Positions 1-7,742 of a stretch of 14,443 nucleotides of DNA are shown piece by piece. Source of the DNA: Entamoeba histolytica HM-1:IMSS (lineage: Eukaryota > Evosea > Mastigamoebida > Endamoebidae); contig NW_001914934.1 in assembly GCF_000208925.1 (NCBI RefSeq), positions 3,740 to 18,182 on the forward strand, written 5' to 3'. The stretch's first letter is position 1; each line of letters starts with the position of its first letter. The position numbers and the translations under genes are program-made. The notes under the pieces were generated by a model. The model worked only from the letters and a program-made list of their open reading frames with translations, did no database searches and was not told the DNA's origin.

Positions 1-186
1 GAAAAGAGTCCATTTGATTATACTCAAGAGTATGTAGTTAATTGGTTAAATAAACAAATAGGTGATGAACAATATGTGAATGTCAATTCATCTACATTAA
101 TTCATTCATGGTTTTAATCATTAATTAGAACCATTCTTTAATTGATTAATGAATTCAAATTCAATTAGTTTAATCCTATTAATTGA
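1..186 (+). CDS. C-terminal fragment of an unrecognised gene
   Basis: The window opens inside a plus-strand frame that begins EKSPFDYTQEYV and runs without interruption to a TAA at 115-117 (38 residues, ending HSWF). If TAA and TAG are glutamine, as other genes here suggest, it continues for 22 more residues to a TGA at 184-186 and overlaps the 3' end of the convergent gene at 161-1158. I recognise no domain in so short a piece; composition (D/E/Q/Y/W) is ordinary for a soluble protein. The start lies outside the window. Confidence 0.45.
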
Positions 187-1158
187 GATTTTTCTTCTTT
201 AAGAATTTCTTTGGAAGATAATTTGTTGTTGTAAATCCTATTGTAATTCTATCATCATCAATGTCATCAAGACTTTGTTGGCTAAATCCAATGAATTGCA
301 TTTTAACATTGAATTGAATACCATCATCATTCTCGCAAAGTTTCTCTTTTACAAAACATACTGTCCCATATGACAAAAATGCTCCATTAGTGTCTTTATC
401 AGTGTTGTCATACTTATTTAAGAATTCTGTAAGAATATGTTTATTTGGTTCAATTGTGAAATCTTCTGGTTCAAATCCTTCTTTAGTAATTCTAAATCGA
501 CCAGGATTGACATTTTTAATTACATAATATATTCTATTGTAAACTGATGATTCTCTGCACTTTTAATAATTGCATTCTTCAACTTTCTCGTGTCTTTACT
601 TAATTGATAGAATGAAATGGTAGTTCCATTGATACTTGTTGGTAATTGTGTTGATTGAACAATAATTAAATTCAATACAAATGCATCATATTGTTTTAGT
701 TTGTCATAATTTCTGAACAATTTATGAATGAGATGAGTATAAAATAGTCATCAGCACCAATAACAGGAACACCATCTTTTTCACTCCATGATTTACTGGT
801 CCTAGAATAATAGAAAGATAAATTGGCTTCTAATGTGAGAGTTTCAGCTTTACAATTAGTGAGTACACTGTATAAGACACCATTGGACATTTCTCTAGCA
901 GCAATTAATCCACCTGCAACTTGTTCTTTATTACTACCAACATGTTGTTGTAAGACTTGTTCTTCCCAACTTCATTTTCATCTATAGGACCATCTAAATG
1001 ATGGAAATCAGCATTGTGAATAGGATAGTCATCTAATTGGAGTCTGTAACAATCAAACCTGTTTTTCTGGATTCCTTGGACTATTTCTTGACCAGCATAA
1101 GTAATGACGTTTAAAACCTTAGGAATGACTTTACTTAGGAGAGTAGATAGAAACCCAT
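161..1158 (-). pseudogene. Broken gene for a ~330-residue protein, possibly structural
   Basis: A convincing protein can be followed on the minus strand only by slipping frame by -1 four times, near 1145, 950, 710 and 535, as if single bases were missing. The start is placed at ATG 1158, giving a hydrophobic, amphipathic N-terminus (STLLSKVIPKVLNVI). Other segments are RFDCYRLQLDDYPIHNADF, TSKSWSEKDGVPVIGADDYF and NVNPGRFRITKEGFEPEDF. The composition, rich in alternating hydrophobic and polar stretches, resembles beta-rich virion proteins, but I recognise no family and this is only an impression. The end is TAA 179-181 in the standard code, or TGA 161-163 if TAR is Gln. It is divergent from the gene at 1286, with about 130 bases between them. 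Confidence 0.5.
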
Positions 1159-1285
1159 TGATAAGAATAGAAGAATATGGGATCTAACTAATAAATGAAC
1201 ATCTATCAAATTGAAATGAGAGATAAAAATAAGAGATTTGAGATATTTAAGAGATTGAGAATAACTATATAATTCAGAAAGAAAA

Positions 1286-1858
1286 ATGAATCCAAAGAAT
1301 TTATCAGAGGGAACTGTATGCCAAACATATTCAGTTAGAATTGAATGTAATGTAGCAGATTCAGAAGATGATAGAGAGATGGTTATAGTCCCATTAATAT
1401 TAGGACAAGGAACAGATTGGGACAAAATCAACCCAGAGATGTTTCAAATTAAAGACATCAATATAACAATTAATTCATATTATCAAAATAATATGATGGT
1501 AAATCAAAGTATTGAGTGGTATATATCAGGAGACTATCCAATGTATGTCCAAGCATTCGCAGGAAATACATATAACGAAGGAGATGCAACAAAAATGAAT
1601 GAATTAATCTTTACAGGAATATATTTATCAGCAAAGTCTAATTCTACAATTCGCTCCAATTTCAAGAGTAAGAATATCTACAAGACAGTAATTAACACTG
1701 ATGATAAGATACAAACTGTAAATAAAGAAGTAATCAGTAGAGGAACAGGAATAGATGAGTCATTAATAAAGAATCCAATGTAGTGTTATAATTAGGACAT
1801 ATAGCAATGTCTATTAGAAAAGAAGACTTCAAACAAAGTACATTTCAAGAAAGAATGA
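1286..1858 (+). CDS. Unrecognised protein, first part of a possible larger gene
   Basis: An open frame from ATG 1286 runs 165 codons to TAG 1781-1783; read with TAR as Gln it reaches TGA 1856-1858 (190 residues). An in-frame TGA upstream (1250s) supports the start. The protein begins MNPKNLSEGTVCQTYS and includes IEWYISGDYPMYVQAFAGN; it is polar, N/D/T-rich and suggests beta structure, with no transmembrane segment or known motif. Shifting by -1 near 1783 joins it to the frame at 1807-2151, so the two may be one ~300-residue gene broken by one base. Its divergent partner at 161-1158 has similar composition. Function unknown; a virion protein is a guess from context only. Confidence 0.55.
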
Positions 1859-2151
1859 CAATACAAGTACTATGCTTTCAGCAATAGAGAAGAAAGAAGA
1901 AAGAAGGAGTTGAAGAGAAACATAATTGTAAAGGAAAGATGCAACATAAACCAGAACCAAGTGAAGATAACAAGTATGTAGATACGCCAGTAGGAGGAAA
2001 GTTAATTTTGAACTATCAAGCATTTATTAGAGCAGAGATTACAATTGCCTATACAAGAAAGCCATACTAATTGAATAAGGATTTAAAAAGAAAATAGAAT
2101 GAAGAAAATAAGAAGAAGTTAAAAAGAGGAAATGAGTAAAGGAAAAGATGA
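1807..2151 (+). CDS. Basic protein with internal TAR codons; maybe the C-terminus of the 1286 gene
   Basis: From ATG 1807 the frame encodes MSIRKEDFKQSTFQERM, crosses a TAG (1885) after FQQ, continues RRKKKEGVEEKHNCKG and VGGKLILNYQAFIRAE, crosses TAA 2068-2070 and TAG/TAA codons further on, and stops at TGA 2149-2151 (114 residues). The text after the first TAG is clearly protein-like, so either TAG is read as Gln or the gene is dead. The segment NYQAFIRAEITIAYTRKPY looks like paired beta strands. The same frame stays open upstream of 1807 and fits a -1 slip from the preceding gene. It overlaps the start of the next gene (2099). Confidence 0.45.
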
Positions 2152-2404
2152 AGAAGAGATAAATTCGGAGTAATTAGAAGAGATTTTAGAAGAAATGAAA
2201 GGAGAAGAAGTGATATAGAAAGAAGTAGAATACAAAAGAGGAAGGATGAAGAAAGGAGTGATGGAGGATAAAGACATAAACAAAGTGATTGATAACAACA
2301 TCAAGAAATTCAAAGAAAATTTCAAAGGAGAAGATGTAATAGTTAGAAATATAGTGAAAAAGACAGATTTCATACAAAAGAAAGAAGTCAGGAAGAGAAA
2401 ATGA
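2099..2404 (+). CDS. Charged Glu/Lys-rich protein, open only if TAR = Gln
   Basis: The frame from ATG 2099 to TGA 2402 contains two TAA and one TAG and no TGA in 101 codons. Translating TAR as Gln gives an even acidic-then-basic protein with pieces such as EEEINSEQLEEILEEMKGEE, KVIDNNIKKFKENF and DVIVRNIVKKTDFIQKKE. A second ATG at 2132 could be the real start and would avoid most of the overlap with the preceding gene. A +1 shift near 2395 would extend it to TGA 2457 through SSEYLEEILT, which echoes SEQLEEILEE. The strand is very purine-rich, which lowers the weight of an open frame. No family is recognised; helical, possibly coiled coil. Confidence 0.4.
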
Positions 2405-2459
2405 AAGTGAGAAAGAAGATAATATGAGTTCAGAGTATTTAGAAGAGATATTAACATGA

Positions 2460-2829
2460 ATGCAGATAACATAAGAAAAGAGAGAATTCCAAAATGAAAA
2501 GAATTTGTTAAATTTACATTTCAAAACTGATTTTCCAAAAAAAAAAACATAGAATAACAAAAATAACAAAATGAAGAGAATAGTATAAATAACATTTGAT
2601 AACATTTCTTTTATTCTATTTATAAATAATATAAATCTTTTATATAACACATTTTAGAAGTTACAACGTGTCACAAAACACTTTTCATTATTTTTTATTA
2701 ATTTTTTTAATTTTTCAAAATTATATATAAAGGAAAAAAATGAAAAGAAAAAACCATCAGGTAGTCACACCATAACCCTTTGAGCAAGTCACAACGTGGT
2801 TATTTTGACTTCTTATTTCTCATTCATCA
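2460..2829. other. Intergenic AT-rich stretch with promoter-like 3' part
   Basis: No gene is apparent in these 370 bases. The first half is A/T-rich low-complexity sequence. From about 2655 there are repeated short words: ACAACGTGTCAC near 2663, and AGTCACA at 2763-2769 and again at 2787-2793. A TATATATAAAGG stretch lies near 2725. The last 44 bases before the next ATG resemble the sequence before the arm-encoded gene start at 9438. Confidence 0.4.
2789..2829 (+). promoter_or_regulatory. Putative core promoter shared with the arm gene
   Basis: TCAC at 2789 is followed by a GTTATTTTGA block and TTATTTCTCATTCATC immediately before ATG 2830. The region before the arm ORF start has TCAC at 9397, GGTATTTTGA and TTATTTCTTATTCATTC before ATG 9438. 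From TCAC to the G of ATG is 44 bases in both cases. The similarity is seen directly; that it marks a promoter/initiator is inference. Confidence 0.4.
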
Positions 2830-3027
2830 ATGAATGGCACAATAAACAATGACAAGGTTGATCTTGTAGTCATCCCTTCAGATCATGGAATTACATTCAA
2901 CACTAATCTGGGAGATGATGACAAAAATAATGTCATTGAGGAGCATGATTCATTTGAGTCTGTTGAATATCTTTATGATCGTAATCTCGATGATAATCTC
3001 AATGATTATTTGAACAATCTTAATTGA
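2830..3027 (+). CDS. Small acidic protein, intact, unrecognised
   Basis: A 65-codon frame from ATG 2830 to TGA 3025-3027 with an in-frame TGA at 2806 just upstream, which fixes the start. It has no internal TAA or TAG and needs no frameshift, unlike most neighbours. The protein starts MNGTINNDKVDLVVIPSDHG and is Asp/Asn-rich, ending in DDNLNDYLNNLN; no membrane segment or signal peptide. It is preceded by a promoter-like block and faces the reverse gene ending at 3087, with about 60 T-rich bases between. A small regulatory or binding protein is possible, but no function can be assigned. Confidence 0.6.
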   Translation: MNGTINNDKVDLVVIPSDHGITFNTNLGDDDKNNVIEEHDSFESVEYLYDRNLDDNLNDYLNNLN

Positions 3028-3086
3028 ATTCTTATTATTTTTTATATTTCTTTTTCTTGTTTAATTATTTAATGTTTAACAATTTC

Positions 3087-3960
3087 TCATTTACTTTATT
3101 TCGTCTTTTCTTCTTTCTTGAAGATAATTTGTCTTGGAATGGATACTCTATGTATTTCTGTTATTTCTATCCTCTTGAATAATATTTTCCATCTCATTGA
3201 ATTTAATTATCTCTTTTTAATTCTATCTGAAAACTCATACTTCTCTTCTTCTCTTTCATTCCCTACTACAACACTATCCTTACTCATCACATCGACTATT
3301 TCAATGGGTGTTAACATGTTATTCTCTATCATCAGATATGGATTTTCACTCATTGAAATAGAACTTTCTTCTCCTTCATTCTCCTCTAGTGGAACTGTAT
3401 CTCATTCTTCTCAATAGGTTCTATTCTTTCCATTACTTCCCAACTTCCTGGACTAAGAAGAATATTGAGAATCAATGTACAAACAAGAGTATGTAACCAA
3501 ATCATTTTATTTCCCTTGTGTTTCCATTTTAGAAAGATGTTACTATCTATGTTAAAGTGTCTAATCATTTCAATACTGTTTAATTGAAGGATATCAAAGA
3601 TATTTTTATCGACATACAACTCATTTAATTTTCTAATGACATGTGATTGATTAAATTGAAGAATTTTATTATACATAACAGCAGAAAGAAGATTTTCATT
3701 AAACATATTATTCAAGAAGTCTACATTAATAGGAGGACTAAATATTTTAACTAAATCTTTAGAACCCATTGTTTTCATTCTTTCTAATTGAATATTTTGT
3801 TCTGATCAAAATACTCATCTATAAATTCAAAGACATCTTTTTGGTTTTGTTTCTCAAGATTAATTCTACTTTCTAAGTCACATCTAAGTTTTTCATGATA
3901 AGTGAGGATGTTAATTTATTGTTTCTTACTATTAGTGTTATTAGCACTTGTGAGACTCAT
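3087..3960 (-). pseudogene. Broken ~290-residue protein with one membrane segment
   Basis: Starts at ATG 3960 (MSLTSANNTNSKKQ) and crosses a TAA and a TAG that read well as Gln. It then shifts -1 near 3782 into a long clean frame (MKTMGSKDLVKIFSPP through HVIRKLNELYVDKNIFDILQ), and -1 again near 3405 into an acidic tail (EENEGEESSISMSENPYL). The end is TAA 3207-3209 under the standard code, but the same frame continues plausibly (MRWKILFKRIEITEIHR) to TGA 3087-3089. A hydrophobic stretch (IWLHTLVCTLILNILL) in the third quarter could span a membrane. The preceding gene's end is only 25 bases away. No family recognised. Confidence 0.5.
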
Positions 3961-3984
3961 AATGAAAAGAAAAAAACTATAGAT

Positions 3985-4840
3985 TCATAGAAATAAAGAA
4001 ATAATAAAACATTAATTAGAAACTAATAGTAAAGTATGTTGAATATTTGTGAATAAGAAATCATCGATTTGAACAACAGGTTGATTAGGATTATGATTAT
4101 TAACATTTAGAGCAACTAAATTATCAACAGTGAAATTAAAAGTGTCAATTTGATTGACTTTAGGAAGTCCTTTTTCTGAAGTCAATAGAGATGAATCATT
4201 TAAGAATCAAATAGACCAACATTATTCTGATAGATGAGTAGAGTGTTAATGAGTTGATTTCGTAAAACAACAAGATTATTATTAGTATGAGTGAAATGTG
4301 TTTTGAGACGATTAAATATAGTGATGGCAGGATTATGAACAAATAGAGTTAAATCATCCTTTGTTTTAAGTTCAGAAATGAAAGTATTTTGTTGAGTATA
4401 AACTCTGAAGTTAAAGTTAATAGAGAAAATTCCTATCAGGATAATTGTATCTAATAATAATCATAACATTAGTCAAGAATTGACACAAATATTTGAAAGT
4501 TGATTCAAATGAGTATCTATAACCTTTAAGTCTATTTAAAGAAATTAAATTTGTAGTGAGTTGCTTGTAAATAGATATATTCAAAGGTGTTTTAATATCT
4601 CTTTTAAAATAAACAGAACAAACAGGATACATGATGTGATTCTTATTTCTTTGAGCACCAATATCATTAAGAACAATTTGAAATTGATAGATTTGTTGAA
4701 TTAAGTGATATAAAAATAAATATCAGTATGAATATTTCATTCAGTGATAGACTTTCTAAGTTGTTCAATATATTTTGTTTTGTTGTCTTTTTAAATCATT
4801 GTTCAATTTTATGAGGAAGATTACCCCTATTAGTAGACAT
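3985..4840 (-). pseudogene. Broken ~280-residue protein of unknown function
   Basis: Start ATG 4840 gives MSTNRGNLPHKIEQ, followed by a -1 shift into MIQKDNKTKYIEQLRKSITE (one TAA as Gln). Further shifts lead to LNDIGAQRNKNHIMYPVCS and LISLNRLKGYRYSFESTF, then one +1 shift near 4430 to NFRVYTQQNTFISELKT, and a final -1 to PKVNQIDTFNFTVDNLVAL. It ends at TAA about 4014 or at TGA 3985-3987. One in-frame TGA near 4720 cannot be explained by the TAR code. The protein is Asn/Ile/Leu-rich with no clear membrane segment. It is divergent from the helicase relic at 4877, with only 36 bases between the starts, so the two share a promoter region. Confidence 0.45.
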
Positions 4841-4843
4841 TGA

Positions 4844-4863
4844 ATATTTAAAGAGATAAGAAC
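4844..4863 (+). promoter_or_regulatory. TATA-like element between divergent genes
   Basis: ATATTTAAAG at 4844-4853 lies 24 bases before ATG 4877 and just outside the reverse ATG at 4840; GAAC follows at 4860. These resemble AT-rich core promoter elements of several protists. Position and sequence are observed; function is inferred. Confidence 0.3.
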
Positions 4864-4876
4864 TGAAAAAACAAAG

Positions 4877-5345
4877 ATGAGTTTTGAGAAAGGATGTATA
4901 AATGAAGCGACGGTAATAAAGGGAATAGAAAGGAAGAACATCTTTTTGTTTTGAAAAACTGTTACAGGAAAGACATTAACAGGTAATGAAATGTGTAAAA
5001 GAATAAGGCAATTAATTCCATATAATAAAAGTACAAGTAAATTATGGAGAAATTATAAAAAACAAAAAGTAGATTTACTTGATGACATTGATAAAAACAA
5101 TGTTAAATATATTAAAACAGTATATTTACATGTGGAGATTATTATAATTTTGAAGTACAAATAAGTAGTAAAGAAGATAATATTGTAATTAATCCAGTTA
5201 ATTATACATTAATAATTACATCTACATTTAATTCAGAAGAATTATTTGAAATTAAGAATAGATATGAAATAATTTCAATAAATTAATTGAAGTGGTTCAT
5301 ATTGATGAGAATTAATTAGATTAATAAAATGAATAACATAATTGA
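4877..5345 (+). pseudogene. Relic of a superfamily 3 (CRESS Rep-like) helicase domain
   Basis: Reading from ATG 4877, a P-loop follows IERKNIFLF: a TGA (4952) stands where its first glycine is expected, then KTVTGKT, i.e. Walker A with one residue lost. Next come KLWRNYKKQKVDLLDDID (the W..Y spacing and Walker B acidic pair typical of CRESS Rep), a -1 shift near 5133, DYYNFEVQISSK, and LIITSTFNSEEL (motif C with the ITS core). Another -1 shift near 5273 leads to LIEVVHIDEN, matching the segment after the arginine finger in Rep proteins. The end reads through three or four TAA to TGA 5343-5345. There is no HUH nuclease domain upstream; a divergent gene starts 36 bases away. It may be a stand-alone helicase or a 5'-truncated Rep. 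An AIG1-type GTPase was considered because of GKTxTGKTLTGN, but the later motifs fit S3H better. Confidence 0.55.
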
Positions 5346-5381
5346 ATAAATTTTAAGAAGTTAATTATATTTAATTTTCCT

Positions 5382-6122
5382 CTATGTATTATCTCTTAGT
5401 GTATAGATACTATTTACTTTGGAGAAAAATAGAATGAATAAAACGAAAATAATAAAAAGAATGAATTCGATTAGAATAGAGTGGTTATCATCATCAAATG
5501 AGTCAAAGAATATTTCTCTTTCATTTTGATTCTCAGCAACAATAAGGGTGTTATTTTCAAATGTAATTTGACTATTTTTATGAATAGAATAATTAGGGAT
5601 GACAATTTCATAGTCAGAAATGTGTTTTATGTACAAGTACAACAAATTTCATAAACCATAAGAATGTTATAATCATCATTCTCACTCTCATTGAAGACTA
5701 GTCTTCTATAGAAATAGTTTGAATGAAATCTTGAGTTATTGTTTGACATTTGAAGAATGGAAAAGGAGATTAAAATAAAAAGAAGAAATTAGAATATCTA
5801 GTAGGATGTTTGTAATTGTTGAACAGTATTTTATTGGAAGAGAATATATTGATGATGTCTAAATTGAGCATTTTTAACCATAGTTTATTTGGTTTCTAAA
5901 ATGTCTTAATATAATGTTGTTGTAGAAAAAAATAATGACTATGATAATGTTTTATCACCATTCACTCTTCTGTAAACATTATTTGCTTTATATCTCTTTA
6001 TATATAATATATTTGTGTATTTCTCATGTTTATTTTTATTAATAATGAAGTGTTATCTTTTTGATATTTTTAGATTCACCAACATCAACATTTTCAGATT
6101 TTACATTTTTACTACTCATCAT
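5382..6122 (-). pseudogene. Outward membrane-protein gene starting inside the left arm
   Basis: The first ~115 codons (6122 to 5771) are encoded by the inverted-repeat arm and are identical to the start of the gene at 9438. They begin MMSSKNVKSENVDVG; a +1 shift near 6040 leads to YKANNVYRRVNGDKTLS. Several TAR codons read as Gln (FRHHQYILFQQNTVQQLQ). Outside the arm, at 5770, the same frame continues through a hydrophobic stretch into MSNNNSRFHSNYFYRRLVFN. A -1 shift near 5640 then gives SDYEIVIPNYSIHKNSQITF and a strongly hydrophobic C-terminal helix (ILFIIFVLFILFF), ending at TAG 5382-5384. ATG 5749 could be a start for the left-specific part alone. Predicted: a protein with two membrane helices and an Asp/Asn-rich middle. 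Function unknown. Confidence 0.45.
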
Positions 6123-6158
6123 AGAATGAATAAGAAATAAAATATCAAAATACCGACA

Positions 6159-6179
6159 TGTGACAAATGTATTGTCACA
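6159..6179. promoter_or_regulatory. Perfect 8-bp operator-like palindrome, left arm
   Basis: TGTGACAA (6159-6166) and TTGTCACA (6172-6179) flank ATGTA. It lies about 37 bases before the outward start codon at 6122, as expected of a transcription-factor site. The mirror copy is at 9381-9401. The symmetry is observed; binding is inferred. Confidence 0.45.
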
Positions 6180-6463
6180 ATTTCTCTTCATTTTCTTATA
6201 TAAAACAAATGAAAGTATAAGAAATTATAATAAATTTCTAGAATAAAATATATTCAACATTTGTTTTATTCATATTTTCCTAAATTCATTTACAAAATAT
6301 ATATGGCTAAGAAATATTGAAGAAAATAAGTAGTTATGTAATTAATTTATCTAATTCTATAAAAAGAACACCAATAACAAAATATTATAATAACAAAAAA
6401 AAAAGAAAAAAAGAATATTATTGTTTTGTCGAACCGTAACAAAAAGAGGAAAAAAGATCGTAG

Positions 6464-6538
6464 ATGGATCCTGACTTAATTTTGCTCAGTGCGAAATTTA
6501 GACTAGGTATGAATGACGATAAGAGGAGGATTCGATAA
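6464..6538 (+). CDS. 24-codon ORF in a GC-richer island, left arm
   Basis: Within a block (about 6425-6540) visibly richer in G/C than its surroundings, ATG 6464 opens a 24-codon frame beginning MDPDLILLSAKFRLG and ending DDKRRIR before TAA 6536-6538. The reverse strand is also open across the block. It lies between the outward gene's promoter and the origin. It might be a gene fragment, a structured RNA (CTTAATTTTGC and GCGAAATTTAG can pair imperfectly) or regulatory DNA. No homology recognised. Confidence 0.2.
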   Translation: MDPDLILLSAKFRLGMNDDKRRIR

Positions 6539-6582
6539 ATAAAATAATAAAAAAACTATCTTATTATAATATTGTCCTGTCA

Positions 6583-6637
6583 ATGTCCTATCTATGTCCT
6601 ATCTATGTCCTATCTATGTCCTATCTATGTCCTATCT
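6583..6637 (+). repeat. Five tandem 11-bp repeats (iteron-like), left
   Basis: Five exact ATGTCCTATCT units in direct tandem end 25 bases before the origin stem; a partial ATGTTCTG follows, and TGTCCTGTC variants flank the array at about 6573 and 6646. Short repeats next to the hairpin are typical Rep-binding iterons in CRESS replicons. Five head-to-tail copies at one helical-turn spacing fit cooperative Rep loading. The role is inferred. Confidence 0.65.
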
Positions 6638-6662
6638 ATGTTCTGTGTCCTGTCGCCACGTC

Positions 6663-6719
6663 AGTGGACTACACAATATATAAAGCTACAGTATTACCTT
6701 TATACTTGTGTAGTCCACT
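6663..6719 (+). other. Rolling-circle replication origin hairpin, left
   Basis: A 14-bp perfect stem (6663-6676 with 6706-6719, AGTGGACTACACAA) is extended by TATAAAG/CTTTATA (6679-6685 with 6698-6704). It presents a 12-base loop ending in CAGTATTAC (6689-6697). This matches the CRESS-virus nonanucleotide NANTATTAC, nicked by Rep between TATT and AC (after 6695). The hairpin ends 10 bases before the rep start codon, the usual place. The TATATAAAG in its left arm (6677-6685) could also be the rep TATA box. Confidence 0.9.
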
Positions 6720-6729
6720 TCTGTAGTCG

Positions 6730-7617
6730 ATGTCCTCCAGACGCTATCAATTAACGCTAAATGAACCAACTAAGTATTATGCTTTATTGATGTATTTAAA
6801 ACATTACAAATCGCTTAAGTATTTGATTTCTTGTAAAGAAATCGCTCCTACTACTAGCCATGTCCATATTCATATATATGCTGTATTTTCATGTCCTGTA
6901 AAGCTTCAAGTATCAAAACTTCAAGGTGCTCATATTGAATTATGTAAAGGCTCTAATAAAGCTAATATTGATTACATTAAGAAGGATGGAAACATCCTCG
7001 ATGAATTAGGAGAAGAGCCTCACCAAGGGCTACATTCCACAGTTGCTGAATTAATAGAAGTTAAAGACCCGGCCGATTTAAATCCAATTGAATTGAATAG
7101 GTGGATACAAGCTAAAAATCTAAACCAACGAATAGATCTTAATACTTATTATAAGCCTGCTGTGAAAGTCTTTTACGTTTGGGGTCTTTCCGGTATAGGA
7201 AAGACTAAATGGGTATTTGATAAAATCAACGAATTAAACTTACAAAATTGTACTGATCGTGTTTCTTTCATCAATAACTTCTGGCATGGAGTATCATCAG
7301 ATGGTCAAAGTACTTGTGCTTGGTATGATGACTTTAGAAGTACGGATATGAAACCAAATGAATTCATCAGATTTATTGACTATTATAAGAATAATCTTAA
7401 TGTTAAGAATGGCAATGTAGTGAATAATTATTTATTCATCTTTATTACTTCTGTTGAAAATCCAGAAGAGTTGTACAAGAATATGCAACTTGAAGAGCCA
7501 AGAAGACAATGGCTTAGAAGGATGGAAATAATCCATCTTGAAGATGAACCAGCTAATTCAGCTACCGAGTCAATAACTGAGTTGGCTTCTACGTGGCCAA
7601 GTGTCACTTTAGAATAG
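6730..7617 (+). CDS. rep: CRESS-DNA replication initiator protein Rep (copy 1, intact)
   Basis: A 295-codon uninterrupted frame with the complete two-domain layout of CRESS Rep. HUH endonuclease: motif I YQLTLNE (residues 6-12), motif II HVHIHIY (44-50, His46 and His48 for the metal), motif III YIKKDG (82-87, catalytic Tyr82). S3H helicase: Walker A GLSGIGKT (152-159), Walker B WYDDF (198-202), motif C FITS (238-241), and an arginine-finger-like WLRRMEII (261-268). Rep nicks the origin loop, stays linked through Tyr82 and drives rolling-circle replication. The ATG is 10 bases after the origin hairpin. It ends at TAG 7615; if TAG is Gln in this host it extends 14 hydrophobic residues to TGA 7657-7659. 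All ten Gln codons are CAA. Length is normal for the family. It is the only large intact gene here. Confidence 0.95.
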   Translation: MSSRRYQLTLNEPTKYYALLMYLKHYKSLKYLISCKEIAPTTSHVHIHIYAVFSCPVKLQVSKLQGAHIELCKGSNKANIDYIKKDGNILDELGEEPHQGLHSTVAELIEVKDPADLNPIELNRWIQAKNLNQRIDLNTYYKPAVKVFYVWGLSGIGKTKWVFDKINELNLQNCTDRVSFINNFWHGVSSDGQSTCAWYDDFRSTDMKPNEFIRFIDYYKNNLNVKNGNVVNNYLFIFITSVENPEELYKNMQLEEPRRQWLRRMEIIHLEDEPANSATESITELASTWPSVTLE

Positions 7618-7710
7618 TTTAATTAACTATTTCTTTTAGTTTCTATTTTTATTTTATGAATAATTCATTTATTTTTCATTTAAAACTCATAGTTTGTGAT
7701 GATTCACCAC

Positions 7711-7720
7711 GTATTTAAAC
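7711..7720 (+). promoter_or_regulatory. TATA-like element before the capsid start
   Basis: GTATTTAAAC lies 32 bases upstream of the ATG at 7743, in the intergenic stretch after rep. It is a plausible TATA box for separate transcription of the capsid gene. The rest of 7660-7742 is T-rich with no other signal. Confidence 0.35.
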
Positions 7721-7742
7721 CTCATTTTCTAATAATTCTCAT

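Larger units (their letters stand above)
5771..6727 (+). repeat. Left arm of a 957-bp perfect inverted repeat
   Basis: Compared by eye block by block, position x here is complementary to position 15560-x throughout, with no mismatch or indel found across 957 bases. The pairing breaks at 5770 on the outside and 6728 on the inside. The arm contains the start of an outward gene, an operator-like palindrome, a GC-richer island, five 11-bp repeats and a replication-origin hairpin. No obvious target-site duplication flanks the outer ends. Confidence 0.95.

Noticed and set aside
2119..2650. Long minus-strand frames rich in Phe, Leu and Ser (also 10179-10759 and 12628-12889)
   Set aside because: They are antisense to purine-rich Lys/Glu coding sequence on the plus strand, which automatically lacks stops in antisense and yields Phe/Leu/Ser strings.
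3118..3417. Plus-strand frame encoding a Ser/Leu/Ile-rich hydrophobic protein
   Set aside because: It is the complement of the acidic tail of the reverse gene 3087-3960, which reads much more like a real protein; the plus-strand composition is what an antisense of acidic coding DNA gives.
7711..7720. Entamoeba as host, because of GTATTTAAAC and AAATATTCA-like starts
   Set aside because: Entamoeba uses the standard code, while flanking frames here read through TAA and TAG; AT-rich TATA-like words are expected by chance in such DNA.
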